Assembly (NCBI GenBank): GCA_950295325.1
Contig: OX485805.1
Span: 36,441,501 to 36,505,500 of the forward strand
Reading direction: 5' to 3'
Source: Polytrichum commune
Lineage: Eukaryota > Streptophyta > Polytrichopsida > Polytrichales > Polytrichaceae
DNA: 64,000 nucleotides
The notes below the pieces were generated by a model. The model made no database searches, was not told where the DNA came from, and saw nothing but the letters and a program-made list of their open reading frames with translations. This document shows positions 33,543 to 44,600 of the stretch, piece by piece. Position 1 is the stretch's first letter. Each line of letters starts with the position of its first letter. Position numbers and translations under genes: made by a program.

Positions 33543-33558
33543 CTCACCCCCACCAAAC
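33543..33558 (-). promoter_or_regulatory. Polypurine tract
   Basis: Minus strand GTTTGGTGGGGGTGAG directly abutting the 3' LTR, the expected place for plus-strand DNA priming. Confidence 0.75.
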
Positions 33559-34554
33559 GGAGTCGATGCCCTCATCGACTATACTCGTAGTCGGCACACC
33601 AATTCTCAAGTTGCCATCCTCTATGGTGCCGCATTGTGTTTACCTTAGGGCGCGACCCCCACAATGCATCTTCAAATTTGGCATAGTCCCAAAGGTGTCG
33701 TTCCTAGGTGGTCCGTTAGCGACCTTGGATCTCTCATCCAAGGACCTAACCTACACTAGACCCACCTACTTTGGGACTCACTTGGGTTGCCCCTCCTTTG
33801 GGGCCTCCCCCGTTAGGCTCCACTAGCCTAACGTGACACATCTAGGCGAGACCTCAACGCTTCCACTAAGTTGTCTCGGTTGCAACTCCGAGATGGCTTT
33901 CCATTGTTAAGCCACGCCTCGATCGCACGGGGGTGATGCCAAGTCCCGCCCGACTCGGTTCCCACTTTGCTCTTTCGAGACATGGGTTCATGACTCCCAT
34001 GCGCCAACTCTCGTTAGCTCGCGGGTAGCACTTTTATGAGCACGCGCCATCACCTTGTCCCCGCCCGGACAAGCCCACAACTAAGAAGTTTTTTGGTTTT
34101 ATCCAAGGCCCCTCCTAGCCATGGCCCCAATTACTCGGCTTACCCAACCTAGTTTGGCATATCTATTCCCCCTCTTCCACTAACCAAGCACAAGTACAAG
34201 ACTAGGACCTCATCTCGTACTTTTCTCTTTGCACCACTAAAGTTTGGACTTTATTCCCTCAAGCCAAAGAACAAGTTCATGTTGTGGAGCAATTAGCCTC
34301 GAAGCTAAGTGTGCTACTAGCGTCTCTCCCCCACTAAAGGAGATTGATGTCCTCATCAATGCCTACGCTTCATTTTATTGGAATGTCTAGCCTTAGTTTC
34401 TTCAAAGTGCTTTACCAATTCCTTGGCGTTCATCATGTCTCTTGCCGCTACCCAAACGGCTTCTTTCTCATGGTATCCTCACCATTTCACCAAGTACTCC
34501 TTTGTACATTTTCTTTCATTTTCACTTGGTCTTCCTACACTTGAGGATGCCCTC
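33559..34554 (-). other. Retrotransposon 3' non-coding region
   Basis: Between the end of the integrase remnants and the 3' LTR. No coding remnant recognised; unusually long for a Ty3 element, so it may contain other captured sequence. Confidence 0.45.
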
Positions 34555-34761
34555 TTACCTCATGTTCCAAATGACCTCCACAAGGTCGGAAGGTGGCTTA
34601 CTCACTTGCTTGTGATCGGGCCACAACGTATATTCCGTGAATGGCTTTAGTAATGAGACATGAAATGTTAGATGCACTTTGATCTCGGGCGGTAATTCCA
34701 ACTTATATATGTCCTTGAACACTTGTTCCACAATGGAAAACGAAGCTCCAATTTTGGACAT
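34555..34761 (-). pseudogene. Remnant of integrase C-terminus
   Basis: Encodes YKLELPPEIKVHLTFHVSLL then KPF, the HPVFHVSLLKP-type signature at the end of Ty3 pol. It is out of frame with the upstream integrase fragment. Confidence 0.75.
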
Positions 34762-34786
34762 GAACTTTTGGAGCGAGGCCTTCCGG

Positions 34787-35314
34787 CTAAGTGAAGTTGT
34801 TCACATTCAACAACACCTTTTGGCCCACCTCATTCTCCACTTCGCGTCTTCCGGCATTGACTTGCACTCCGTAGCACCTTCGGGCTTTCTCCACCAACAA
34901 CTTGGTCATCTCCAAGACTTGGTTACCATCCTTGGCCAAGTCCTCACCATCTTGGTTAAACTCTAGTGTTGAATGTGCCCCCTCGAGAGCTAGGTTAATA
35001 GGTTGGAGCGCATCCACTCCATAAGCCACCACCAAAGACCACCCCTTGGTAGCCAAGTGCGTGGCTACATTGCAATTACACTCCGCTCGACCCACATAGT
35101 TCGCCCAATCTCCTTGGTCCGCCCCCACCAAGTTCCTCAAGTATTGCTTCAAGTCTCCATTCACACGCTTTGTTTTCCCATCCATTTGGGAATACACGGC
35201 CGTGCTAAACCTTAGTTTCAATACAACCTCCTTAGAGAAATGCATTGAAAATGCACTTGTGAACTTTGGATCTTGATCCCACACAATCACTCTTGGCAAC
35301 CCGTGGTGCCTCAA
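34787..35314 (-). pseudogene. Remnant of integrase core, catalytic Glu replaced
   Basis: Encodes VWDQDPKFTSAF (second catalytic Asp region) and SQMDGKTKRVNGDLKQYLRN, where the usual DGQTERVN has Lys in place of the catalytic Glu. It continues to an AYG-type downstream segment. The mutated residue and the broken frame imply no integrase activity. Confidence 0.85.
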
Positions 35315-35332
35315 CCATCCTTTGAGAAAAGG

Positions 35333-35548
35333 CTATGCGGTCTCCAACGCGGTGGCGGTTCCCACAATCGGCACCATGTGTGCCAACTTGGCAAACCGCT
35401 CTACCATCAACAAGATGGCATCATACCCATGTGACTCCGGCAAACTTGTGATCAAGTCCATGCACATACTATGCCATGGCGCCGACGGGATAGGCAACGG
35501 TTGCAAGAAACCGCCTTGCTTTTGGTAAGAGCTCGGTTCACTTTGCAC
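35333..35548 (-). pseudogene. Remnant of integrase core, first catalytic Asp region
   Basis: Encodes PLPIPSAPWHSMCMDLITSL then PESHGYDAILLMVERFAKLAHM, the usual start of the Ty3 integrase core, separated by a frame break from the next fragment. Confidence 0.85.
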
Positions 35549-35621
35549 TTTAATTCAAGCCTTGACAAAGTGGGTTATATCTTCCTTTATGCACCGCCAA
35601 TGGTACCTCCATGACACCATT

Positions 35622-35870
35622 CTATGGCGGTTTTTTTCTTTCTCCTCTAAGGCCGGCAATAGGACTATCAAATTCCTCCTTCAAAACCGATAGCCTCAAC
35701 TTGCCTCGTGGCACATACACCCAACTTTGCTTGCACTTGAACAATCCGTCCACGAACTTAACCTCTTTGAGCACCTTGCTCTTGCGAAGTTCACCTAAAA
35801 GTTTTTGTGCTTTTGGGGTAGTAAATTTACCCCTCCCGTATCTTGCATCACAAGTTTCCTTCGCCGGCAC
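35622..35870 (-). pseudogene. Remnant of the RNase H-integrase junction and zinc-binding segment
   Basis: Contains FKCKQSWVYVPRGKLRLSVL and KEEFDSPIAGLRG, where the intact family has LHDSPxAGHxG. The zinc-ligand His is missing in this copy. Confidence 0.65.
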
Positions 35871-36139
35871 ACATTAGCCACAAGGTTTGGATGGTTCTCA
35901 TTGCTTGGAACTCATCCGGTCTACTTCGCGCATCCGGCACCACATTTCCACGGTCCGGTTTGTGGATCAAATCCACCTTCATAAGCGCCAAACTATCATG
36001 CCACCGCAATGACTTGACGCTCACTTGCGCTTGAATGTCAAAATTCTTTTAGGACACATTGTCCATGTAGACCTTTGCTTTGTGCGAGCCCAAATAGTGT
36101 CGCCACATCTTCAAGCAATGCACTACGACAAAGAAGTTC

Positions 36140-37060
36140 TTTGTCATGAGTTGGTTGTCTTCTTTGACAACCATCGAGCTTCATGCTCCCATATGCAATG
36201 GCCATCCATCTTACATCAACAATCCGCCATTGGCAAAGTTAATCAACCCCGTATGCACCTCAAAAGGTTTGTCAAGCTCCGCGAACTTGAGCACGGGCGG
36301 CGAAGAGAACTTGGTTTTAAGCTCCCCAAAGACTCATGACAAACATCATCCCACTCTTGGGATAGCCATTTCTTTCACAAGTCGGATAAGGTCGGATAAC
36401 CATCAAGCTTAACGCTCTCATACGCAATGGCCATCCATCTTACATTAACCATCCGCCAATGGCAAAGTCACTCGCCCCCCCGTATAGACCTCAAAAGGTT
36501 TGTCAAGCTCCGCGAACTTGAACACGGGTGGCAAAGACAACTTTGTATTAAGCTCCCCAAAGACTTTGGGGCAAGGCTCATCCCACTCTTGAGATAGCCA
36601 TTTCTTTCACAAGTCGCACAAGGTTTGACAACCTTTAAGCTTAATGCTCCCATATGCAATGGGCATCCATCTTGGATCAACATCCACCAATGGCAAAGTC
36701 ACTCGCCCCCGTATGCACCTCAAAAGGTTTGTCAAATTCCGCAAACTTGAGCACGGGCGGCGAAGAGAACTTGCTCTCAAGCTTCCCAAAGGCTTTGTGG
36801 CATGGCTCATCCCACTCTTGGGATAGCCATTTCTTGCACAAGCCGGACAAGGTTCGACAACCATGGAGCCTAATGCTCTCATAAGCAATGGTCATCCATC
36901 TTGCATCATTATGCGCCAATGATAAAGTCCTTCGTCTCCATGTGCACCTCAAAATGCTTATGAAAACCCGGAAACTTAACCACATCTTGTGAAGGGAACT
37001 TGCTCTTGAGCTTCCCAAAGGCTTGGTGACAAGGCTCATCCCACTCTTGGGATAGCCATT
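36140..37060 (-). repeat. Four tandem copies of the RT-RNase H connection
   Basis: A block of about 230 bp recurs four times (anchor CCACTCTTG at 36351, 36583, 36822 and 37041; intervals 232, 239 and 219). Minus-strand translation of the best copy gives SQEWDEPCHKAFGKLESKF and FDKPFEVHTGASDFAIGG, the end of reverse transcriptase and start of RNase H. Copies differ from each other, so the amplification is not very recent. Only one copy could belong to a working pol. Confidence 0.85.
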
Positions 37061-37089
37061 TCCTCAATAAGTCGAGTAAGGTACTAGCA

Positions 37090-37280
37090 ACCTTTAAACA
37101 AATCTAGAATGAAGTGGTGGTAGTAGTTGGCTAGGCCAACCAATGACCTAAGCCTTTTTTGAATCAAGGGCCAATTCTCCTCTTGGATTGCCTTGAAATT
37201 CTTCATGTTTGTCCACCAACTTCCTTTGTCACCACATGCCTCAAGAACTCAATTTCTTCTTGAGCAAAGTTGTAATTCAC
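37090..37280 (-). pseudogene. Reverse transcriptase remnant
   Basis: Minus-strand translation shows FAQEEIEFLRHVVTKEVGG and LRSLVGLANYYHHFI, corresponding to the thumb-side motifs (fLGHvvs and lRsFLGLanYYRrFI) of Ty3 reverse transcriptase. I did not find the catalytic YxDD box, so the polymerase centre appears lost. Confidence 0.8.
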
Positions 37281-37929
37281 TCCTTGGCGGTAACATTTTG
37301 AGGAACACATTGGTGAATACATCCTTGTATCTCACCAACATCCCACAAGTATGGTTTGGGGAGGCCCATCTTTCCTAGCCTCCCCATGAGTTCCTTGGAG
37401 TTGTTCCAATTGAACCACGACCATTATGTTTTTTTTTATTTTTCATTTGGCCCATTAAGACCAAATTCAACTTGGGTCCTCCTACCATAGGAGTCCTTGT
37501 CAATTTGTAGTTCAATTCTTTGCCATCATGGCACATCACAAATGCACCGCAAGCTCACCGGCTTGCGCCTCACATCTTTCATGTGAGTTTCAAAGAAGGT
37601 GTCCTCCAAAGTGAGGGCACCTCATCCATTTTACATAGTGTAAAATGTCCACAAATTCCAATGTCCCACATTATAACGTCAAAGACATCGTCATTACCTT
37701 ATTTCATGGGGTTCACCCTTAGAGACCGCACATTAATGAGCTTGCCCATTATACGCGTCGGCAAGCCCCAACACCTTATGAGCTTCAGCTCATCAAGGAG
37801 TATGTTGACTCTTTGTCAATCCATGAGACTTGGCCTCGGCTTAAGGCTACTAGCCTTGGCAACAAAGCCATCGTCCAACATTCCGTCCTCGGCAACTTGG
37901 CTTGGCTTGGTCCGCAAACCCAACTCTAA

Positions 37930-38140
37930 ACATTCCGTCCGCGGGACAAATTGGTTTGGTACGGTGCCACAAAACCAATTTCTAATAGTTTGTCCGCGGA
38001 ACAAACATGATTTGCCTTGGTAGCACAAAGCCACCTTTCACACTTTGTCCGCGGCACGAACATGAATTGCCTTGGTAGGATCAACCCACCTCCCAACATT
38101 CCGTCCGCGGCACGAGTATGTTTTGCCTTGGTATAATGGG
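37930..38140 (-). repeat. Short tandem repeat (about 56 bp) in the gag-side region
   Basis: TCCGCGG-containing units recur near 37940, 37990, 38046 and 38102, each followed by ACAAA/ACGAA and TTTGCCTTGGTA-like sequence. Located between the RT remnant and the gag-like ORF. Confidence 0.6.
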
Positions 38141-38446
38141 CCAAACTACTTTCGCCCATTTCTTTGGGACCAATATCGGCTAAAACCCACTTTGTGGTGA
38201 TGCGCCGCCCAACTTCTTTTCGGGACCATCGGCTTCAATGTTCTTCAAATCTTAAAGATTCCCGATACGTCCTCAAGAAGCTTTGGGGAGTTGAACATGG
38301 TATTCACCACCCGCTTTTGAAACCCCATCTAAAACGATGTGTTTCTTAGCCAACTAGTCAATCTTAGTTGTGCCATTCATTATGGTGGTTAAATCGCACA
38401 CATAGGCCTAAAAACCTTGAGTGCCGCATTTACACCCATTCCACCT

Positions 38447-38746
38447 TCACCACATTCTAAGCAATTTGGATTGGAATTTCAATCCAATATTACCACCGTC
38501 CAAGCTTTCGGATGCATTCGGTATTCTAGCCCCCGAATACTTTTCAAGGTTTGCGGGAGCCCTTTCAAAGCACTCCTCCATTTTCCTCACCAAATCCACC
38601 CTCATGCCCACCATTGTCATTAGAATCAATGGTATGGTCACAATCCACTTACACATGATCTTTGTTCCAATTTGAGCCTCACAACCTTTTGGAAACCCCG
38701 GGCTCACCATCATAACCCGCATTTTTGATAGCCATGTTTCCCTCAA
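38447..38746 (-). pseudogene. Gag-like remnant
   Basis: A minus-strand ORF just inside the 5' LTR, in the usual gag N-terminal position (99 codons). It is Met-rich with no zinc knuckle seen. Identified by position only. Confidence 0.4.
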
Positions 38747-38772
38747 AGTGCGAGCTCAAAACTTGGAACCCT

Positions 38773-38784
38773 GCTCTGATACCA
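38773..38784 (-). promoter_or_regulatory. Primer binding site (initiator-Met tRNA type)
   Basis: Minus strand TGGTATCAGAGC, two bases inside the 5' LTR. Identical to the core of the standard plant retrotransposon primer site complementary to the 3' end of tRNA-iMet. Confidence 0.9.
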
Positions 38785-38786
38785 AA

Positions 38787-39759
38787 TGTCGCAACCCTTG
38801 CTAGCCCCCTTAGCAATCTTGCCAATTTTCCTTTCTAGCAAAGGTTACGAGCGCTAACCCTTCGCATTCCGCCATGCTAATGGTTAGCTCCTCTTACCCC
38901 GGACCATATAGTCCATAGGAGGGGAACCAACCCTCCTACTTTGATTTCGGGACTCACCCCTTGATCGGTAACCAATTCTTAGATGTGGACTTCCATCCGT
39001 GGAAGTCCAATCCTATGTTGATCATCGCATTGCCGGAGCAACACTACAACAACCCGAACCATACTAGGCAACTATGGCCTCACAATGGGCCAAAGCCCAT
39101 GGAGGCCATGCCGTTCGGCCTCGGGTGGGTGAGGCCACACCACCTCACCCATATAAGCCTCTAGGACTTCACGCGGGGCCCCTACCCCACCGTCAACCAA
39201 CCTCTTGTCTCTCTACCAAGAGTTGGGGCCAAGTGGACATTTTCCCTTAGCCGCTGGGCCTAGAAGCCCCCAGCAGCTTCAGACCATCATAAATTCCTTG
39301 TATGATGTCTGATTCCAGCAACCAACCACTTTATCTTCATCTACGCTTCACGTAGATGCCGATGGACTCCTCACTTGCCCCATTCGGGCAAGTCTTGAGG
39401 AAGTTATGCCTGTTTGAACCTTGGCAGTCCCGGGAATCACTCCCAGGCACTGCTGTAGCAGGGGGCTGTCCCGGGACAGCACCCCACTCAAATGGCCATA
39501 ACTCCTAGCTCACACCTCGGATTGAGGTGTTCTTGAGCATTCTAGAATCACCACGCCATGAGCTACACATAGCTCATGGCCTCACCCTCATGCCTCCTAG
39601 TCTTTGTGGGTGGGAGGCGTTCCCAACGCCCGGGGCCCTCACCCACACTAGGATCACTTGGGCCCTCTCACCAACGGCGCCACAAGTCCCGGGTGTCACT
39701 CCGGGGTCCCCCTTGTGCCCATGGTGTTTCGGGCACTCCTCATGGAGAGGTGCGCGACA
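38787..39759 (-). repeat. LTR (right copy, 5' LTR of the element)
   Basis: 973 bp, essentially identical to the left copy, followed by the second CTGGC target duplication (39760-39764). Confidence 0.95.
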
Positions 39760-39764
39760 CTGGC

Positions 39765-41219
39765 GATGCTAACCACACGGTGGGTTCATTTCCAAAACTC
39801 TTGCGCGATCTAGAGAAACCGCCGATACAGTCTTCGCGTGCATTGTTTGATGGGTGTGGAACGACACCCCTTTATGAGGCAATGCTTGCGGGTAAGGAGG
39901 TTTGTATGTCGTCATTGCCGGAAGCATCCGGAGAGCTTATTTGTGCAAAACCTTTGCCTCCAACTCTCCACGTTCAACTTGATAATTGCGCAAAGGACAA
40001 CAAATGTTGATACGTATTTTGTTTTTGGTCTTTGCTTGTGGCAAAAGATATCTTCAAGGAGGTGTTTGTGTCTTTCTTGATGGTGGGACACACACATGAT
40101 GACATTGATGCGTCCTTCAGACGGTGGAGCATGAAGTTGCATGAGGAAGATTTTCCAACCATACCACTTCTTATGAAATCGTATATGGATTTGGACCATA
40201 TGCCGGTGATTCCGCACATGATCGAGGAAGTACCAGATTTTAAGGCCTTCATCAAGCCATACATGTTGAAAGGAGGGGACCGTTTGGTGGGACACACCAA
40301 AGCACAACAATTCCGATTCTATATGAGGGATGATGGTCTCCCGGCCATGCAATTCAAGCTTTTGTGCACATCTCCTAATTGGGGCCCGGATGATGGTATA
40401 CTAGTATGGCGTCAAGACAATGATGGGAAATGTTTGCTCCCGGATGGGGATCCAAAGCCTTGTAAACCCGACCCCATGAGGAATGGACCGGAGATCATCA
40501 AAGGCATATCCGGATTCATTGAATATTGGAAGGAGTTGTGTGAGGAGGACATCACTAGACATGTTAGAGATACTCATGAACCATTGATTTCATATTGGGA
40601 TCGCATTCACTCGGCACTAGTGACAGTTGATGGCGACACCCGTACGACTTTGACACAAGGATTTTGGCCACAAAGTCGTTTGACGGTTGTCGAGTCCGAC
40701 ACCATGTTTTTCAGCAATGGAGACCTTCGTGAAGAGTTCGCAATGGATGAATATTACGTTGGCCCTACCCGCAGTCGACCGGCACCGTCGTTTCGTGTTG
40801 GGGTTGATTGCCACGAAGGTTATATGGTGCTCGTACGAGCTGGGCATGAGGAGCATCCCAAACCAATTTGGTTGGTGAAAGCATTGTCTTCACCCAATTT
40901 TGTTCGAACTAGCCCCAACTTTCGTCAAATTGAGGTGGAATATTGCCGTCCAAGCACTAGAGACCAGAACGTGCTTCGCACTTATTTAGGTTGGGACACC
41001 AAAAAGAATTTCAAGTGGACAGTGGACTCAGCGTACAAACCGGTTTGGATAAACACGGATACTATACTTTGTGCTTGGAAGCCGCGCAAAGGTTCCAAAA
41101 CAGAATCAATGACCATCCCCCAAAAACATATAGATTTTGCCAAGGACAATTTGGCACGTATTGCAGCTGTGGAAAATGACTCGGACAATGGATATGAAGC
41201 GGAAGATGGAGATGGGTAA
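39765..41219 (+). pseudogene. DUF7869-type transposase, catalytic and C-terminal part, with one premature stop
   Basis: The frame continues from the exon interrupted at 32569 (DANHTVGSFPKLLRDLEKPP). It contains VQLDNCAKDNK and VGHTHDDIDASFRRWSM, the two family hallmarks that probably hold the remaining acidic catalytic residues, then TIPLLMKSYMD, IPHMIEEVPDFKAFI, HTKAQQF and a C-terminal domain (residues from GFWPQSR to FAKDNLARI) shared with the protein at 1-613. A single TGA at 40008-40010 interrupts the frame right after DNKC; elsewhere it is open to 41219. The TGA is where a CGA Arg codon would be expected. The gene is thus disabled twice, by the TGA and by the retrotransposon, but otherwise well preserved. 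Confidence 0.85.
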
Positions 41220-41596
41220 ACATAACATAGTAGGTGGGAGTTAATGGCGAGAGGCATGTGAGCTTAGCAAGCTTGGTTTTTAATAGACTTAGTAGACTTG
41301 TCACATTCCATTGTGGCATATGTTTGGGATGTGTCATCCAACTTTATAAGACCCTTACTTTTGGGATGGGCACCCTAAACTCTAAAATGACATAAACAAT
41401 TTGTTTTTAAAAGTCCATTGTTATTTTTCACATGGACTACACGTTTTCGTTGTAATTGAGACTTTCTATTTTTAGTAATGATAATATTCTTCGCATGCGA
41501 ATTTATAAATCATCATGTTCTTGATGTTCCCAATATTCTATATGCCCACAATATTGGCATCCCAAACTATGGGCATATTTAATTTTGAGACTTTCA
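41220..41596. other. Right subterminal region of the giant element, no gene
   Basis: AT-rich, with a local inverted repeat (ATATGCCCACAATATTGGCAT...GCATAT region, about 41540-41580, and GAGACTTTCAAAAGTCTC at 41587-41604). Confidence 0.55.
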
Positions 41597-41622
41597 AAAG
41601 TCTCCAATTAACGAATATAGTG
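41597..41622 (+). repeat. Right terminal inverted repeat of the giant element
   Basis: Read inward on the minus strand: CACTATATTCGTTAATTGG then AGACTTT. Ends TAGTG, followed by TTA and then satellite. Confidence 0.8.
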
Positions 41623-41625
41623 TTA

Positions 41626-44600
41626 AAGGTTAGGGGGGGGGGGGTCATATTCATAATGATTTTAGATTTTCAATTTTCACTTATATATCAAACTTGCAAC
41701 CTTTAGAGAGTCCATTCGGGGCCGAGCATAGTCTGTAGGGATTTCAGTTTGAAGTTAGAATTCAAGACAATTCAGGTTCAAGGGCATTAAGGTCATAAGG
41801 CTAGGGGGGGGGGGGTCATATTCATAATGATATTAGATTTTCAATTTTGGCGTATATATCAAACTTCTTGCCTTTAGAGAGTCCATTCGGGGCCGAGCAT
41901 AGTATCTAGGGATTTCAGTTTGTAGTTAGAATTCAAGTCAATTCAGGTTCAAGGGCATTAAGGTCATAAGGCTGGGGGGGGGGTGACATATTCGTAATGA
42001 TTTTAGATTTTCAATTTTGGCGTATATATCAAACTTCTTGCCTTTAGAGAGTCCATTTGGGGCCGAGCATAGTCTGTAGGGATTTCAGTTTGAAGTTAGA
42101 ATTCAAATCAATTCAGGTTCAAGGGCATTAAGGTCATAACGCTAGGGGGGATGTCATATTCATAATGATTTTAGATTTTCAATTTTGGGGTATATATCAA
42201 TCTTCTTGCCTTTAGACAGTCCATTCGGGGCCGAGCATAGTCTGTACGGATTTCAGTTTGAAGTTAGAATTCAAGTCAATTCAGGTTCAAGGGCATTAAG
42301 GTCATAAGGTTAGGGGGGGGGGGTCATATTCATAATGATTTTAGATTTTCAATATTGGCTTATATATCAAACTTGCAACCTTTAGAGAGTCCATTGGGGG
42401 CCCACCATAGTCTGTAGGGATTTCAGTTTGAAGTTAGAATTCAAGTCAATTCAGGTTCAAGGGCATTAAGGTCATAAGGCTAGGGGGGGGGGGGGTCATA
42501 TTCGTTATGATTTTAGATTTTCAATTTTGGCTTATATGTCAAACTTGCAACCTTTAGAGAGTCCATTCCGGGCCGAGCATAGTCTGTAGGGATTTCAGTT
42601 TGAAGTTAGAATTCAAGTCAATTCAGGTTCAAGGGCATTAAGGTCATAAGGTTAGGGGGGGGGGGTCATATTCATAATGATTTTAGATTTTCAATTTTGG
42701 CTAATATATCAAACTTGCAACCTTTAGAGAGTCCATTCCGCGCTGAGCATAGTATCTAGGGATTTCAGTTTGAAGTTAGAATTCAAGTCAATTCAGGTTC
42801 AAGGGCATTAAGGTCATAAGGTTAGGGGGGGGGGTCATATTCATAATGATTTTAGATTTTCAATTTTGGCGTATATATTAAACTTCTTGCCTTTAGAGAG
42901 TCCATTCGGGGCCGAGCATAGTATCTAGGGATTTCAGTTTGAAGTTAGAATTCAAGTCAATTCAGGTTCAAGGGCATTAAGGTCATAAGGTTAGGGGGGG
43001 GGGGGTCATATTCATAATGATTTTAGATTTTCAATTTTGGCGTATATATCAAATTTCTTGCCTTTAGAGAGTACATTCCGCGCCGAGCATAATATCTAGG
43101 GATTTGAGTTTGAAGTTAGAATTCAAGACAATTCAGGTTCAAGGGCATTAAGGTCATAAGGTTAGGGGGGGGGGGTCATATTCATAATGATTTTAGATTT
43201 TCAATTTTGGCTTATATATCAAACTTGCAACCTTTAGAGACTCCATTCGGGGCCGAGCATAGTCTGTAGGGATTTGAGTTTGAAGTTAGAATTCAAGTCA
43301 ATTCAGGTTCAAGGGCATTAAGGTCATAAGGTTAGGGGGGGGGGGGGTCATATTCATAATGATTTTAGATTTTCAATTTAGGCGAATATATCAAATTTCT
43401 TGCCTTTAGAGAGTGCATTTGGGGCCGAGCATAGTCTGTAGGGATTTCAGTTCGAAGTTAGAATTCAAGTCAATTCAGGTTCAAGGGCATTAAGGTCATA
43501 AGGTTAGGGGGGGGGGGGGGTCATATTCATAGTGATTTTAGATTTTCAATTTTGGCGTATATATCAAACTTCTTGCCTTTAGAGAGTCCATTCGGGGCCG
43601 AGCATAGTCTGTAGGGATTTCAGTTTGACGTTAGAATTCAAGTCAATTCAGGTTCAAGGGCATTAAGGTCATAAGGCTAGGGGGGGGGGGGGGTCATATT
43701 CATAATGATTTTAGATTTTCAATTTTGGCGTATATATCAAATTTCTTGCCTTTAGAGAGTCCATTCCGCGCCGAGCATAGTATCTAGGGATTTGAGTTTG
43801 AAGTTAGAAATCAAGTCAATTCAGGTTCAAGGGCATTAAGGTCATAAGGTGAGGGCGGGGGGGTCATATTCATAATGATTTTAGATTTTCAATTTTGGCG
43901 TATATATCAAACTTCTTGCCTTTAGAGAGTCCATTCGGGGCCGAGCATAGTCTGTAGGGATTTCAGTTTGAAGTTAGAATTCAAGTCAATTCAGGTTCAA
44001 GGGCATTAAGGTCATAAGGCTAGGGGGGGGGGGGGTCATATTCATAATGATTTTAGATTTTCAATTTTGGCGTATATATCAAACTTCTTGCCTTTAGAGA
44101 GTCCATTTGGGGCCGAGCATAGTCTGTAGGGATTTGAGTTTGAAGTTAGAATTCAAGTCAATTCAGGTTCAAGGGCATTAAGGTCATAAGGCTAGGGGGG
44201 GGGGAGGTCAAATTCATAATGATTTTAGATTTTCAATTTTGGCAATATATAAAACTTGCAACCTTTAGAGAGTCCATTCCGCGCCGAGCATAGTATGTAG
44301 GGACTTCAGTTTGTAGTTAGAATTCAAGTCAATTCAGGTTCAAGGGCATTAAGGTCATAAGGGTAGGGTGGGGGGGGGGGGGTGGGGTCATATTCATAAT
44401 GATTTTACATTTTCAATTTTGGCTTATATATCAAACTTGCAACCTTTAGAGACTCCATTCGGGGCCGAGCATAGTCTGTAGGGATTTGAGTTTGAAGTTA
44501 GAATTCAAGTCAATTCAGGTTCAAGGGCATTAAGGTCATAAGGGTAGGGGGGGGGGGGTCATATTCATAATGATTTTAGATTTTCAATTTAGGCGAATAT

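Larger units (their letters stand above)
32570..39759 (-). mobile_element. Ty3-type LTR retrotransposon (7190 bp), coding strand minus, decayed
   Basis: Two 973-bp LTRs (32570-33542 and 38787-39759) flank 5244 bp. Ends are TGTCGC...GCGACA, and the 5-bp target duplication CTGGC is perfect (32565-32569 and 39760-39764). On the minus strand the order is 5' LTR (right copy), primer site TGGTATCAGAGC, gag-like, reverse transcriptase, RNase H, zinc-binding segment, integrase, polypurine tract, 3' LTR. That RT-RNase H-integrase order makes it Ty3-type (Metaviridae). The pol region is broken by many stops and rearrangements, yet the LTRs are nearly identical, so it must have been copied recently with enzymes supplied in trans. 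Confidence 0.95.
13379..41622 (+). mobile_element. Giant (28.2 kb) CACTA-like element inserted in the satellite
   Basis: Bounded by inverted repeats that match at 24 of 26 positions (13379-13404 and 41597-41622), with a transposase of the same family as the 1-1142 element next to the right end. Satellite in the same orientation flanks both sides. Flanking triplets are TAA (left) and TTA (right), close to but not a perfect 3-bp duplication. Inside are a minus-strand half (FCP1-like and ParB-like genes), a middle of MITEs and minisatellites, and a plus-strand half (29.1-kb ORF and transposase). The dispersed 16-bp palindrome occurs only inside it. A caveat: the satellite phase does not continue cleanly across it, so the two ends could come from two insertions. 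Confidence 0.65.

Noticed and set aside
33310-33826. ORFs of 112 and 155 codons at the left LTR end (and their copies at 39527-40010)
   Set aside because: They lie mainly in the LTR, are present in both LTRs, and have no coding character beyond it.
13379-41622. Harbinger (TTA/TAA duplication) classification of the giant element
   Set aside because: Flanking TAA/TTA fits that idea superficially, but the ends read CACTA/TAGTG and the copy at 1142 is followed by TTT, so CACTA-like is a better fit.
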